DNA of 64,000 nucleotides from Paludibacteraceae bacterium. GTDB taxonomy: Bacteria; Bacteroidota; Bacteroidia; Bacteroidales; Paludibacteraceae. Every line of letters starts with the position of its first letter. Position 1 is the first letter of the stretch. The translations under genes and the position numbers were made by a program. This document shows positions 39,501-47,500 of this stretch, piece after piece. The notes under the pieces are model-generated. The model did no database searches. It saw only the letters and a program-made list of their open reading frames with translations, and was not told the origin of the DNA. The DNA lies in NCBI GenBank assembly GCA_017461505.1, contig JAFTXV010000007.1, positions 558,001 through 622,000 on the forward strand. Reading direction: 5' to 3'.

Positions 39501-41169
39501 CTATTTGGATACGGAGAAAGAGGCTTGGCTCACTTTCTATGCTGCGTTAGCGCACTATAATTATACTTCCAATACTGTAGCAGACCAGAATGGTTGGGAT
39601 GACCAATTTATGGTGGTTATTTCAGAAGATGGTGGTGTGACATGGAAACGTGAGAATGCTACTATCTGGAACAATGAGACCAGCAACGATCCTACCGATA
39701 GTCTCTATGTATATGGTAAGGGTGATTATGTATTGAATGATTTGCCATACCTCAATGATAGGTCGATGCCATATAGCATCAGTTTAGCTAAATACAAAGG
39801 CAAAGGCATCAAGGTGGGCTTCTATTGTGAATCTAGCGTGCTGAATGCTTATAATGAATTGCACATTGGTGATGCACACATCAATTACGTAGATTATGTT
39901 GTTAGCGAAGCTACATCTTGCCAATTTGAGGATCTCGTTTCTCCTGATGGCGAATTCTATATCGATGGTGATCAGATAGAAGCAGGAACACACGAATTCA
40001 AGAAAATTGAATTGGCAACGTTGAACGATTTACGTGAGAATCCAAACGACAGATTGGTTGACACCATGTTTGTCTTTACCGCACATTTTGAGGAGTCTCC
40101 TGATGTTGTAATTGAAAAGACTATCTGCGAAGGTGAAGTTGCTGGTGCAGAATGGGGCTTCCAAGACCATTCACAATCAGGTATCTACCGTCGTAAGGGT
40201 GTTTCTGCTGTTACAGGTTGTGATAGTATCACTACATTCCAATTGACCGTTATCCCACGTCAACGAACAGAAGAAGTGGTACAGATATGCAAGGGTACCT
40301 CCTATGAGTTTAATGGTAAATTCTACAACGAGACGGGTGTATATGTAGATACCCTCACATCTGTAGTGACAGGTTGTGATAGTATTACGACATTGCTGCT
40401 CACCGTAAATCCTCCATTGACCCATGAGTATAGTGCATATACCTGCACTGGTTCTACCTACTACTTTACCGAGAAATATCCTGCATTGACAGCATCAGGT
40501 AAGTATGTAGATACGCTCCAAACGGCAGAAGGCTGCGATAGTATCGTTACATTAAACCTCACCGTATCAGAGATGATTGATATCCAAATCTATGATACTG
40601 TTTGCGAGGGTACTTCCTATCTCTTTGAAGGAAAAGCGTATGATAAACCTGGCAAGTACGAATTTGAATACACATCTGTAGTGGGCTGCGATAGCATTGT
40701 TACTCTCAACTTGGCATGGCGAGACATCGATACTATTGTAGTGGATACAATGATTTATGATTCTGAATTGCCATACATCTATCCAAATGCCGATTTGACT
40801 TATCCTAAGGGTACTCAACCTGGTGTGTATGTGGATACGCTTAGTCTTTCATCTGATGACAATGAGTGCGGTTATGTACTCGTACATAAGTTGACCATTA
40901 CGATGAGTACTGCAGTAGGTAATATTTCTGCAAGTGATATCGTGCTCCAGCCATCTATTATTGAATTAGGTGAGAGCGTAACAATCCGTGGACTCGGTAG
41001 CGAGCCTGTGATGGTATACGTATATGATATGGTGGGTCATTGTGTGGCTCAACAATCGATGTCAGGCAACAGCATTGAAGTGAATGCATTCAATAATGCT
41101 GGTGTGTATATGGTACGCGTATCGAACACAAGCGGTGAGCAATTCGTGGGTCGCGTGATTGTGAAATAA
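30532..41169 (+). CDS. Giant T9SS-secreted modular surface protein (3,545 residues)
   Basis: A secreted cell-surface protein. A signal peptide (MRKTLLTLILAVVSSACAWVHA) is followed by about 11 tandem modules of 270-310 residues. Each has a jelly-roll 'choice-of-anchor J' type domain (start like YENFD/FEGFG, end like YIDDITFE) and, in ten of them, a fibronectin III-like domain (e.g. ATISW, TNYTAYV, VYVK). Modules start near residues 25, 291, 567, 852, 1113, 1408, 1697, 1963, 2263, 2577 and 2906. From about 3190 four Cys-containing repeats end in GCDSI(T/V)TLxLTV. Residues 3461-3545 are a T9SS type A sorting domain (SIIELGESVTIRGLG... VYDMVGHCVAQQSM... GVYMVRVSN... RVIVK). Expected role is adhesion or ligand binding after export; no catalytic motif is seen. 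It is transcribed alone, with its own promoter and terminator. Confidence 0.85.
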   Translation: MRKTLLTLILAVVSSACAWVHAQTIVLSESFENGMPASWTQENVIGSTSWTTEVATAAVDLTYPAGTASGVGRAVLRNETGETQGYKTRLITPWMNLDTIFQPILRYYHAQMKWTADFDTLRVLYRNSKGGEWQVLQEFTQPIQRWTKEELDLPQPSTEYQLCFEGTDNLGRGIVLDSVMVRSKPECTIPHDMSLANMSDNGVTLLWQASYDASKYDVVLIKSDEVLDIDTLSETSKEALVVVDTTITGFTFQCRFTNLEPKTNYVAYVRSICDMENSSWGVFPFFMKAVKNIPYYENFDMVQNAGTLHRISGWTYGNNTGNFNPFINTHQSEADAKAYVMSGTALCFTGGNNVGSGFDIPAGLYVYAASPELNVESIQPLQVRFWGSLGKYGSMSDNARAIIVGVMEDAEDITSFVPVDTMKLWKFATYEEHITSFANYTGEGKVIAFASYFDQPNQFYIDDMTVEYAPAVAKVSGVNAIPAITEATISWNNVAAPSYSLLISTDYTTQVDTLSAVQKVVDTKVNAATNYTAKGLTEGTKYYVYVKAEGSQEWSNAVDFTTSCKRAIPMVFGFEEYEGIYSEYNERNNTTNKYPACVQIYSTDVQFPRCISGSSYRHSGDYGFYHNLPVRRDAWIVFPYVDTLIQGVEIEFYMKSSSTSYKNTAIEIGVMEDPDDINTFESVALAQNGTTTWKRFYANFTEYKGAGKYIALRWAFNEAGGATGTYANSYPYIDDVLIQKLGDCITPKLEVEEVTMETATLSWTALNMTQFQVIIDSLATRDEKVLDEITLQSEEEWADGIYYMMNVKDTTAITLPKEKLRPGRTYYAYIRSVCDSAEYSYWSAPLPFTLLFPEILPIPYTETFEGFGDGSGTMAAGWTRADKTKTYPYLYGTYKHTGEASLYMYYSTSSTELYAPLFEIDDMSNMLISLWGRASSAASATYVDSLYIGVGNNPDDPNDVITWLDTISIPTTAFTKYRTRLAGWQPSMGRRVVFSTLNAKSNTLYLDDITFESIFNATPYDMEVLDVTDVEARFTWEGEATKGWTVVVTKESVNPDSISTLDPSVVVCSEVTTTKPFVVTGLSAQTNYYAYVKPVEGNAEWSEELNILTQCLKLKPSRQFKMTFEDLLPKSTTTISSFAKSTFPDCWVRHGADENASSISYTPYIYQYSTTSNITPTSYVHDGLASAKIYTSTSKYPAWFTTPDLAAKNMSNVTVKFWARASSAAYEMQFGVMVDPDDPATFTKLADIKPGVTAWIQYSFLLEEYGYKPEMGTYIAFMQNQPKAWTYYIDDIEINESTCRPANPLLSKLTHNSVRMTYSPEPVNMRIVMAKDYKLNADSLNVYDSVLINKLKTQGVILMDSIVSGQMGIPFTALESNTDYSVALLTICEDDITSWVTTSWTTMCDPTPVNDSVFIDFEAGYNDTTLQSPGTNMRPIPCWITGSKSKAASQTNIPYVLKGTVAPAGEKSLKFHSTTSNNGAYAIMPAMDVDSITKYELSFLGRAVGGTTTSAPTYGELSSTYKGAIIVGVVTDPSDLSTFVGVDTVDLDDNAVHKCKVRFSSYKGDANDEYGKFVAFLSEFNSTNIFYVDNLSFAKIDPCGEPLSIGADSIGISDALIAWNGTTSSYRVVLSEEPLEEAEWENYKQYIVDDTVSTTSYQVRGLRSNTQYFVYVKALCDGGEGKWNLQGTNFVTDCATLLSLPYEEDFDHYTSSSTKNPPACWTTFNKLLMNTDASYPSVYSSAKYGSAGNGLYWYIATADTIASRRPTIATLPVEDISKVMISFKLKCSASAAKPSMLALGYATDISCIDSLIATVQYVDTVYPGISSTEWVEYARDMKDAQGTNVYIVLSQLYGSASGTYLYMDDFKVEKTPTCFTPSAEVLETTYDEVILGITPFLEGDKAWDVMLVSEDYTDTVMATVDTTTATVGGLMYSTNYNMYVRTNCGEGDVSEWSDPLYLSTKYKIGDGTFYSFEKEDGAVRTPISTSDTYVAHPSLYIGENNGTTNASYMPYQVVQTGTAKKARTGDASMQFYATSASFYQAWMALPMILGEDSLQMRFDMRAATVNGGDTILDTNNYSPIARFQVGVIDDDYDLDSYEVLVEYKPSTLVLRERVTEEKNLLFDQIVVPLPKDLTGKRIVLMNPTNAYSAYVFVDNLRLEKKLGWQTPTITTSTVTPTSLTIDWNAAGSDKWNVYLTQSVANFPLANIPAEDIVAKQEGLTTPTATFVGLDPNTEYYVYVQVAGQNDIAASSPRRIFKTPMDVKISTDSIITFEGVHNTTTDVDMYALFPYSTTKGDTLYAMSMGWYTGNMSSVTRSHRPWARLNGYSVTSSSAGTSYDGIKVAYQGERALQLYSAATNNQLGAYAVMPEVDGDYDTLQVNFYARPFYEGDAGKVGIAGSTYKNKPLVVGTMTDPNNPATFVAIDSLYYEDISLTTSSEVAPLYRAGFQYYSFRLANAVGKYIAFSAPVLGQWYIDNISFSEKTCLPPNGLKVNDITKNSAVFTWDTQDDNDCVVQLSKAEGFADAAILFVDTVPAGTKVQLSNLESVTTYYVRVRELCSADNESTWAMTSFTTECYETSGNFTCGFEISEGHVHQGSSTSSTYDIAQCWTTGTTANTTSWYMYVPRVQASSSTFYSRNTVESNLQSTSSLRMYAYASSSSTSSSTSYYDQWAVMPRFDMEAMDTDTIQLEFYALAGAYNPTKGTISSSYTGDTYLPSIVVGVMSDPNDISTFVALDTCTYDLAKLTTSTVAIPENEFMFQRFVVPLKGIKGKGDYLAFKTYLIDWIESQPTRPASSMYTQIYLDDVSMQKFNECYIPDNLEASDIMVSTATLSWTGDEGASWIVNLSTDPLFQDPKQAILDKDTVTEMTIHVEGLDTMTTYYWNVQQICGPKSMSMVSQTAVFKTAYVPLFHEEFLNTTTIPVDWARDTTRACYLFNGAPLKGVGTSYAWSRTTAAEGLSGAHMYAPMNSGSPTSTTTYLKKSWLVTPTIYLDTEKEAWLTFYAALAHYNYTSNTVADQNGWDDQFMVVISEDGGVTWKRENATIWNNETSNDPTDSLYVYGKGDYVLNDLPYLNDRSMPYSISLAKYKGKGIKVGFYCESSVLNAYNELHIGDAHINYVDYVVSEATSCQFEDLVSPDGEFYIDGDQIEAGTHEFKKIELATLNDLRENPNDRLVDTMFVFTAHFEESPDVVIEKTICEGEVAGAEWGFQDHSQSGIYRRKGVSAVTGCDSITTFQLTVIPRQRTEEVVQICKGTSYEFNGKFYNETGVYVDTLTSVVTGCDSITTLLLTVNPPLTHEYSAYTCTGSTYYFTEKYPALTASGKYVDTLQTAEGCDSIVTLNLTVSEMIDIQIYDTVCEGTSYLFEGKAYDKPGKYEFEYTSVVGCDSIVTLNLAWRDIDTIVVDTMIYDSELPYIYPNADLTYPKGTQPGVYVDTLSLSSDDNECGYVLVHKLTITMSTAVGNISASDIVLQPSIIELGESVTIRGLGSEPVMVYVYDMVGHCVAQQSMSGNSIEVNAFNNAGVYMVRVSNTSGEQFVGRVIVK

Positions 41170-41198
41170 GTAGAGTAAACTTATAGCAATATCCCAAG

Positions 41199-41234
41199 AG
41201 AGGGTGTGCCGAAATGGCACACCCTCTTTGTCAC
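41199..41234 (+). terminator. Terminator of the giant T9SS gene
   Basis: A perfect 12-bp stem AGAGGGTGTGCC/GGCACACCCTCT with loop GAAAT is followed by TTGTCACTTTT. Confidence 0.88.
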
Positions 41235-41287
41235 TTTTAGATGAGATGATGTAGTAGAGAAAAAATATGTGAGATTTGATAGAAATA

Positions 41288-41319
41288 TTTGTGTATGTCA
41301 ATATTTTTTCGTAATTTTG
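41288..41319 (+). promoter_or_regulatory. Promoter of the four-gene surface operon
   Basis: TTTG (41288-41291), 20 bp, TAATTTTG (41312-41319). Transcription would start near 41326, which rules out the ATG at 41269 as the start of the next gene. Confidence 0.85.
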
Positions 41320-41346
41320 CAGCGAGTTTGTTTACGTTTAAAGATT

Positions 41347-42258
41347 GTGAAAAGAATAATCATATTATTGTTGGTAATACTCTCGTTGTATTGCGTTGAT
41401 ACAGTGGCATATACGCGTCTTAATCCAGACGTCCATCACTTTGTTTCTTTTGATGCTGGCTTAGGGTACTCGTCTTTGCTTAATGACTCGAATGTTGTAG
41501 AACAAGGCAATGGTGCCTCGGCCTATTTAGGAGTGGGTTATCGTTTGCTATACAATAATTTTTTGTTTTCGATGGGTCTAGAGGCGCAATATCTCTATAA
41601 TGCCTACTCAATGGATTCTGCCAAAATGGTTCTGCAGATGTTGGATACTGAGGCAGATGCTTTCAAGCTCAATGTAGATGCTACTCAGGGAGATGATTGG
41701 GTGCATGCTGTCAATCTTAGTGTGCCGGTATTGTTGGGAATGGAGTATCGTCGGTTTTATTTCCTCGTTGGTCCAAAGTTCTCGTTGAATATGTGGAATC
41801 AGATGCAAGCGCAAGCGCAGATGGTTACCACAGCAACTTACGACAAGTATATAGATGATTTTGCTAATATGCCCAATCACGAATTAGGTAACTATGTGTT
41901 GGAGAGCGAGAAGGCGCACGCTAATTGGACTGTGGATATCATTGCTCATGCCGAGATAGGATATCGGTTTGGAGATGTGTCTTTTGAAACGGGGGCAGAT
42001 ATCCCAAAACCTAAACAACGATTTTATGTAGCGTTGTTTGTGGATTATGGTTTGTTGAATCTCAATAGAGATAGCGCAAGCGGATATCGGTTGGGATATA
42101 GGCAGTTGCCTGATCAGCCATTGGAGATTTACCTCACCCCAGCGCTTATGAGTCGAGAAATGAGTGGCGTGAGAGTCAATCAATTGAGTGCGGGTGTTAA
42201 GGTGGCGGTGCTGCTAGAGTTGCCAAAGCATAGCTCGTGTGTGATATGTAACTTATAA
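41347..42258 (+). CDS. Outer-membrane beta-barrel protein, paralogue of the next gene's barrel
   Basis: Predicted outer-membrane protein of 303 residues. The start is a GTG at 41347 because the promoter covers the upstream ATG. It gives a proper signal peptide MKRIIILLLVILSLYCVDTVA. The mature part alternates strand-like segments (FVSFDAGLGYSSLL, GVGYRLLYNNFLFSMGLEAQYLY, VPVLLGMEYRRFYFLVGPKF, ELAHAEIGYRFG-like, KVAVLLELPK) with polar loops. The order and several motifs (PxLxGME, GPKFSxNM, NHELG/NHQLA) match the barrel of the OmpA-like gene that follows 42 bp later. No function beyond an outer-membrane barrel can be assigned. Confidence 0.72.
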   Translation: MKRIIILLLVILSLYCVDTVAYTRLNPDVHHFVSFDAGLGYSSLLNDSNVVEQGNGASAYLGVGYRLLYNNFLFSMGLEAQYLYNAYSMDSAKMVLQMLDTEADAFKLNVDATQGDDWVHAVNLSVPVLLGMEYRRFYFLVGPKFSLNMWNQMQAQAQMVTTATYDKYIDDFANMPNHELGNYVLESEKAHANWTVDIIAHAEIGYRFGDVSFETGADIPKPKQRFYVALFVDYGLLNLNRDSASGYRLGYRQLPDQPLEIYLTPALMSREMSGVRVNQLSAGVKVAVLLELPKHSSCVICNL

Positions 42259-42300
42259 GTAAAAAATCATATAAACTAGGTACGAAAAAATAATATGTAT

Positions 42301-44526
42301 ATGAAACGTGGAATATTGATACTATTATCGGTGCTTTTATCTTTTGCTTTTGCACCTTTGGAGAGTTGGATAGTAGAGGGTGCTTCCTCTGCTGTATCGG
42401 CAGCCCCAGTTCAGAAGAAAGCAGCTCAGAAGAAAGCAGCTCAGAAGAAAGCAGCTCAGAAGAAAGCAGCTCAGAAGAAGGCTGCTCAGAAGAAGGCTGC
42501 TCAGAAGAAAGCTGCACAAAAGAAAGCTGCACAAAAGAAAGCTGCACAAAAGAAAACTGCACAGAAGAATGTAGCGTCAAAGAAGACTACCATTGCTCAG
42601 AAGTCGTCCGCATCCAAGCGCGCTGCCACTCCGCAAAAACCCGTTTTGACTCCAGCTCAAGAAGCGGCTGCATATCAAGCACGTGTGGCTGAAGTGGAGG
42701 CACACAACAAGCGTGTAGCCGCCTATCAAACGCGCGATATTGCTCATCGTCTTGGCTTGTGGGGAGGAGTAGGCTATTCGGCTATCTTTCCGTCGAATTT
42801 TGTGAGTGATGCATTGGCTCCAAATGCCGTTGGTGGAGTAGGAGGCGGCGTAGGTTTGGGGTATCAATTACGCTACAAGAAGTTCTTGTTGACAACAGGT
42901 GTAGAGTTTCAATCGTATAACTCGCTAACTCGCTTGACTGCTCCGATACAGTCATTTGGCGTACAAGAATATGCGACGATGCAATACCACTATTTGTTTA
43001 CCGATATGCAAGACCAGTGGAACACGGGTTATGTGCAGATTCCTCTGCTTGTGGGTATGGAATTGCCCCAGTGGTATTGGCAGGTGGGTGCAAAAGTGGG
43101 TATGAATGTATATACCACATCGGCTATACAAACCTCATTGACCACTTCAATCACTGACCAAGAGTTGATTGATGATTTGGTGAACATGCAGAATCACCAA
43201 TTGGCAACCTCCACTTACGAGATGCAAGATCCTATTGCTCTGCAGCTTAACCCTAATGTGGCACTTGCCGCGGAGGTGGGTATGTCGCTGGATAAATGGT
43301 TGAGGCCTACCGTGAAGAGAGGTCGCCGTATGTCGCCAATGCAGAAGTTTGCGACGAGTTTACACTATCAATTGGCTTTGTTTGCCGAGTATGGACTGAT
43401 GAATATATATAATTCTGCTTTAGCAGAAGGGCACACGAATGCTATTCCTGCAGATTTTAGCAGTGTGCTTGGGAAGTCTGTCGATACTCCGTTGGCATAT
43501 ACGTCTTCATTGCAGACATCATCGGCTGCAAAAGCGTCGTTGAATCCATTCTTAGTAGGGGTGAAATTGGCTGTTATGTATGAGTTGCCTCGTCAAGATA
43601 AAAAGATGTTGCCCATCCCATTGGAGCCAAAACCTCGTTTAGTGACTAAGGTGACGAATGCGGAGACGGGTCTCGCTTTGGGTAGTGCACAAGTGACGAT
43701 TGAAAATATCCAAACGGGTGCTGTGGTGAATAGCACATCCAATAGCAAGGGTGTGGTCATGGCGCGTTTTTCTAAAGCAGATTATCGTATATCGGCATCT
43801 AAGTTGGGTTATCTGCCATGCGATACTATCACATGGTCGCATATGGCAGACTTGAGTGATACCGTTCGTTTTGCACTGGTTCCAGAGCCTAAACCAATAG
43901 TTTATACCTTGTGTGGCTATGTGCTGGATAAAGCAAATGCTCAGCCGCTTGAGGCTGAACTACGTGTAGTAGGTGCGCAAGATCAAACTCCACTCTACAA
44001 TGGTGCAACCAATGAAGAGGGATTATTTGTGTCGAATCTATTGGCAGGAACTTATACGATATATGCTAATAGCATAGGTTATTTGCCATTGGATACTATG
44101 GTGCAATTTGACAAAGATACCCTGTATTTACCACTCGAACCAATCAAAGAGGGTATAAAGGTGAAGATTAATCACTTGTATTTTGCTACCAATAAGACCG
44201 TTATTTTGCCAGAGTCGGAGGAGGCTCTCAACGATTTAGCCAAGTTCTTGCGTGAGAATCCTACCGTGTCTATCCGCATCATAGGTCATACGGATAATGT
44301 GGGCTCTGATGCCGACAATATGCGTTTGTCAATGGGACGTTCTAAAGCGGTGCGCACTGACTTAGTAATGCGTGGAATAGATGCTAGTCGCATTGAGGCG
44401 ATTGGTATGGGCGAGACGGCTCCAATCGCTACTAATGATACAGAAGAAGGACGTGCTCAGAACCGCCGTGTAGAATTTGAAATTACTGATACACAAGGTA
44501 GTGATATTCAACAGATATACGAATAA
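42301..44526 (+). CDS. OmpA-family outer-membrane protein with KKAAQ repeat, barrel and peptidoglycan-binding domain
   Basis: A protein of about 741 residues in this order: signal peptide (MKRGILILLSVLLSFAFA; an ATG two codons earlier is possible); a Lys/Ala/Gln linker at about 38-87 of ten QKKAA units; a barrel at about 140-440 paralogous to the previous gene; two carboxypeptidase-regulatory-like domains near 444 and 534 (TNAETGLALGSAQVTI; LDKANAQPLEAELRVVG); and an OmpA C-terminal domain at about 622-735. The OmpA domain has IRIIGHTDNVGSDADNMRLS and NRRVEFEI, which bind peptidoglycan. It probably ties the outer membrane to the cell wall. The very basic linker could bind acidic polymers (inference). 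Operon partners are a barrel and two T9SS-secreted proteins. Confidence 0.85.
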   Translation: MKRGILILLSVLLSFAFAPLESWIVEGASSAVSAAPVQKKAAQKKAAQKKAAQKKAAQKKAAQKKAAQKKAAQKKAAQKKAAQKKTAQKNVASKKTTIAQKSSASKRAATPQKPVLTPAQEAAAYQARVAEVEAHNKRVAAYQTRDIAHRLGLWGGVGYSAIFPSNFVSDALAPNAVGGVGGGVGLGYQLRYKKFLLTTGVEFQSYNSLTRLTAPIQSFGVQEYATMQYHYLFTDMQDQWNTGYVQIPLLVGMELPQWYWQVGAKVGMNVYTTSAIQTSLTTSITDQELIDDLVNMQNHQLATSTYEMQDPIALQLNPNVALAAEVGMSLDKWLRPTVKRGRRMSPMQKFATSLHYQLALFAEYGLMNIYNSALAEGHTNAIPADFSSVLGKSVDTPLAYTSSLQTSSAAKASLNPFLVGVKLAVMYELPRQDKKMLPIPLEPKPRLVTKVTNAETGLALGSAQVTIENIQTGAVVNSTSNSKGVVMARFSKADYRISASKLGYLPCDTITWSHMADLSDTVRFALVPEPKPIVYTLCGYVLDKANAQPLEAELRVVGAQDQTPLYNGATNEEGLFVSNLLAGTYTIYANSIGYLPLDTMVQFDKDTLYLPLEPIKEGIKVKINHLYFATNKTVILPESEEALNDLAKFLRENPTVSIRIIGHTDNVGSDADNMRLSMGRSKAVRTDLVMRGIDASRIEAIGMGETAPIATNDTEEGRAQNRRVEFEITDTQGSDIQQIYE
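42412..42561 (+). repeat. Ten 15-bp coding repeats (QKKAA)
   Basis: Ten units of the form CARAARAARGCWGCW encode Gln-Lys-Lys-Ala-Ala (the last Lys-Lys-Thr-Ala). Units 1-4 are identical in DNA; later units drift only at synonymous sites, so the array grew by recent duplication. A change in copy number keeps the frame. Confidence 0.95.
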
Positions 44527-44542
44527 GTCCAATCGGTAAGAA

Positions 44543-47500
44543 ATGAAGTATAATAAATACATATTGGTATTGATAGGTTGGCTATGTGCATCTTGGGCAG
44601 TGGCGCAGGATATCTCTATCCCATTCTTCTGCGGATTTGAAGATTCTGTTGAACTTAGCCAGTGGACTCTTAATCCAAAAACTTCTGATGCTAAAGATCA
44701 ATGGTGTGTAGGTACGGCAACTCATTCAGGGGGTCGCCAGTCTCTGTATATCTCCAACGACTCTGCCCAGTCGGCTAAACATGGTGTAGCGAATAATGTA
44801 ATATTGGCATATCGTACACTGAAATTCCCCGAGAAAGCAGCCAAATATAATATCTCTTTCGATTGGAAAAACATGGGTGGAACGGACGATCGTGCGAGAC
44901 TCTATGTCTGGATAGGTCCGAAGGTGATGCTACAGTCTGGTTTTTATATTGACAAAAAGGGTAATTCGTATGGTTTGTTAGATGTCGTGAGCCCTAACTC
45001 CAGCATTATCTCTAATAGAACACTGGTGGAAGAGAAATTTAATAAGCTCTCAGATGGTACCAATACCTACTCATACCTCTCGAATAGTAAGAAATGGCAA
45101 AATGCTTTTATTAAGGGTGATGGCTCGAAACCTGATGTGAGTCTCAACTTGAGCAAATCTACTTCGAAAAATGAGTTTATCATTGCTTTTATTTGGATCA
45201 ATGCTTCTCATAGTACCGACCCAGAATTGCTGGGTGCTTGTGTGGATAACATACAGATTGCTTTGGCAGAGTTGAAACGCCCTACCAACATGAGTGCTAC
45301 TATGCAATGTGAAGACTCCATGGTGGTGCTGAATTGGGAGACCTCTTTGGCTTTTCACGATGTGGAATACCGCAAGACAGGTAGCAATGATTGGCGTTGT
45401 ATGTCGGATATCCCAGCCAATGCGGGATTGCAACAGAATTTCTCTTTCCGCTTGAAGCAAGAGGGTAGCTACGACTTCCGCGTGAGAGGCTATAATGTGT
45501 CTCGCATGGACACAAGTGCGTATGCTACAATCAATAATTTTATCTTCTGGTGTCCAGAAAACCACTGTATCAATTACATTGATTTGACAGGTCCTAATAC
45601 CGAATGTCGTCATGGTGAACAAAGTGCGACTAGTGAGTGGCCTGATATTCCAAATGATTCGTTGGCTGTGTTGGATTTTGGTGAAGAGGCAATGGAGAGT
45701 CGTCATACCGTCAACTGGATAGAGGATCGATACGATCCATTTACCATCGGTAGTAAGGACTTTAATGGTGTGCCAATAGCTCCGCTACGTACTATACCAG
45801 AAGGATATTTAGCCTCGGTTCGTCTGGGTAACTGGGATAATGGTTCTGAACGTGAAAGCATAACCTACTCCTTTGTGGTAGATTCGATGGATCAAGCCAT
45901 CTTGATTATGAAGTATGCTATCTTGTTTGAAGATCCTGGTCATGATGACAAGCAGAACCTATTCAACTTAGAGGTATTGGATCCAAACGACAGGGTGATT
46001 GATCCTACATGTGGTGTGGTGAATTTTGAGTTTAAGGATGCCAGCGAGTGGAACTTGGCGGAAGAGGTATCATTTAATGGAAGTCGTAAGATTGATAAGT
46101 TATATTGGAAGGATTGGACCTCTATTGGTCTCAACCTCAAGCACTATCATGGTAAGACTCTGAAAGTACGTGTTACTGTCGCGGACTGTGGACAATCAGG
46201 TCACGCATCTTGGGCGTATTTTGTGATGGATTGCGTGTCTGCAAAATTGGAAACCGATAACTGCGGTAACGCATCTACGATCTCTGTGAATGCTCCAGAA
46301 GGTTTTGACTATACGTGGACCAACTCTAAGGATAGCATTCTTGGACACGATCGTACATTAGATGCAGAAGCAGGGCGAGAGGTATATACTTGTGAGGCCT
46401 GTCTCAAGGAACTCAATGGGTGCTGCTTCACCTTGTCCACCACTCTTGACCCTCGTTATCCTGTACCTGCATATACCTATGAGTGGATGCCTGCTGATTG
46501 TAAGAATAAGGTTCAATTCCGCAATAAGAGCCACGTGATGAATAAGCGTGATACATCCGAGGTGCATACTTTGGAGAGTTGCGAACAAATAGCGTGGGAG
46601 TTCACGCGCAATGGTTATACACAGACTACTCCAGAGGACAATCCGTTGATCACTTGCGCCCCTGAGGGAGATACGATTATTGTCACTTTGCGTGCAATGA
46701 TAGGTGGTGGCATGTGCGATAGTGTGATGCAAGATACACTATATATCCCATCCATCCTATCGCAGGATAGTATTATCAATGCACAAATATGCGAGGGTGA
46801 AACCTTTATTTTTGCGAAGCAAGGCTATAAGCAATCGGGTACTTATTATGATACTCACCCTAATGTTGCTGGCTGTGATAGTACGTGTATACTCAACTTA
46901 ACTGTCCATCCGAATAGTGAACCTACTTTTGTGGCAGATACAGTGTGCTCTTTAGATTTGCCTTATTGGTTCAATGGATATAGTTTTGTCTATCCAGGTG
47001 TTTACACCCAAAATCTGAAAAACCAGTGGACTTGTGATAGCGTAGTGACATTGTCCCTACAAGTGGTTGAGAAATTGGAGTTGACAGTGGATCAATTGCC
47101 TACCTTGTGCGCCGATGATGAGCAACTGATCATAGACTATTCGGTGCTCCATAGCACATACGATAGTTTAGCTGTGCGTTTCTTCAGTTCAGAGCCCCAG
47201 ACGGCTTTTTATGACCAGATGATCTATGATACGGCGCAAAATACCATTATATATCCTTATGATGAAACCATTTTGCCTAATCACTATCGCGTGCAGCTTG
47301 AGTTTTACCAGCATGCAGCTTGTGGTAACATGGTCTTTGATTTGGAATTTGACGTGCAGTATCGTTCGTCCATTATTGAGCAGAAGTGGAACGATGTATT
47401 GGCTTTGTTGAATAGTAAATACAATGGTGGCTATACGTTTACTGCTTATCAATGGTATAAGGATGGTGCACCTATCGCAGGAGCTACCCAATCCTATCTC

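Noticed and set aside
41269-41346. ATG at 41269 as the start of the first barrel gene
   Set aside because: The promoter elements (41288-41319) lie inside it; the GTG at 41347 gives a proper signal peptide.
42366-42692. Ser/Glu-rich frame overlapping the KKAAQ repeat
   Set aside because: It is a second reading of the 15-bp repeat inside the OmpA-family gene.
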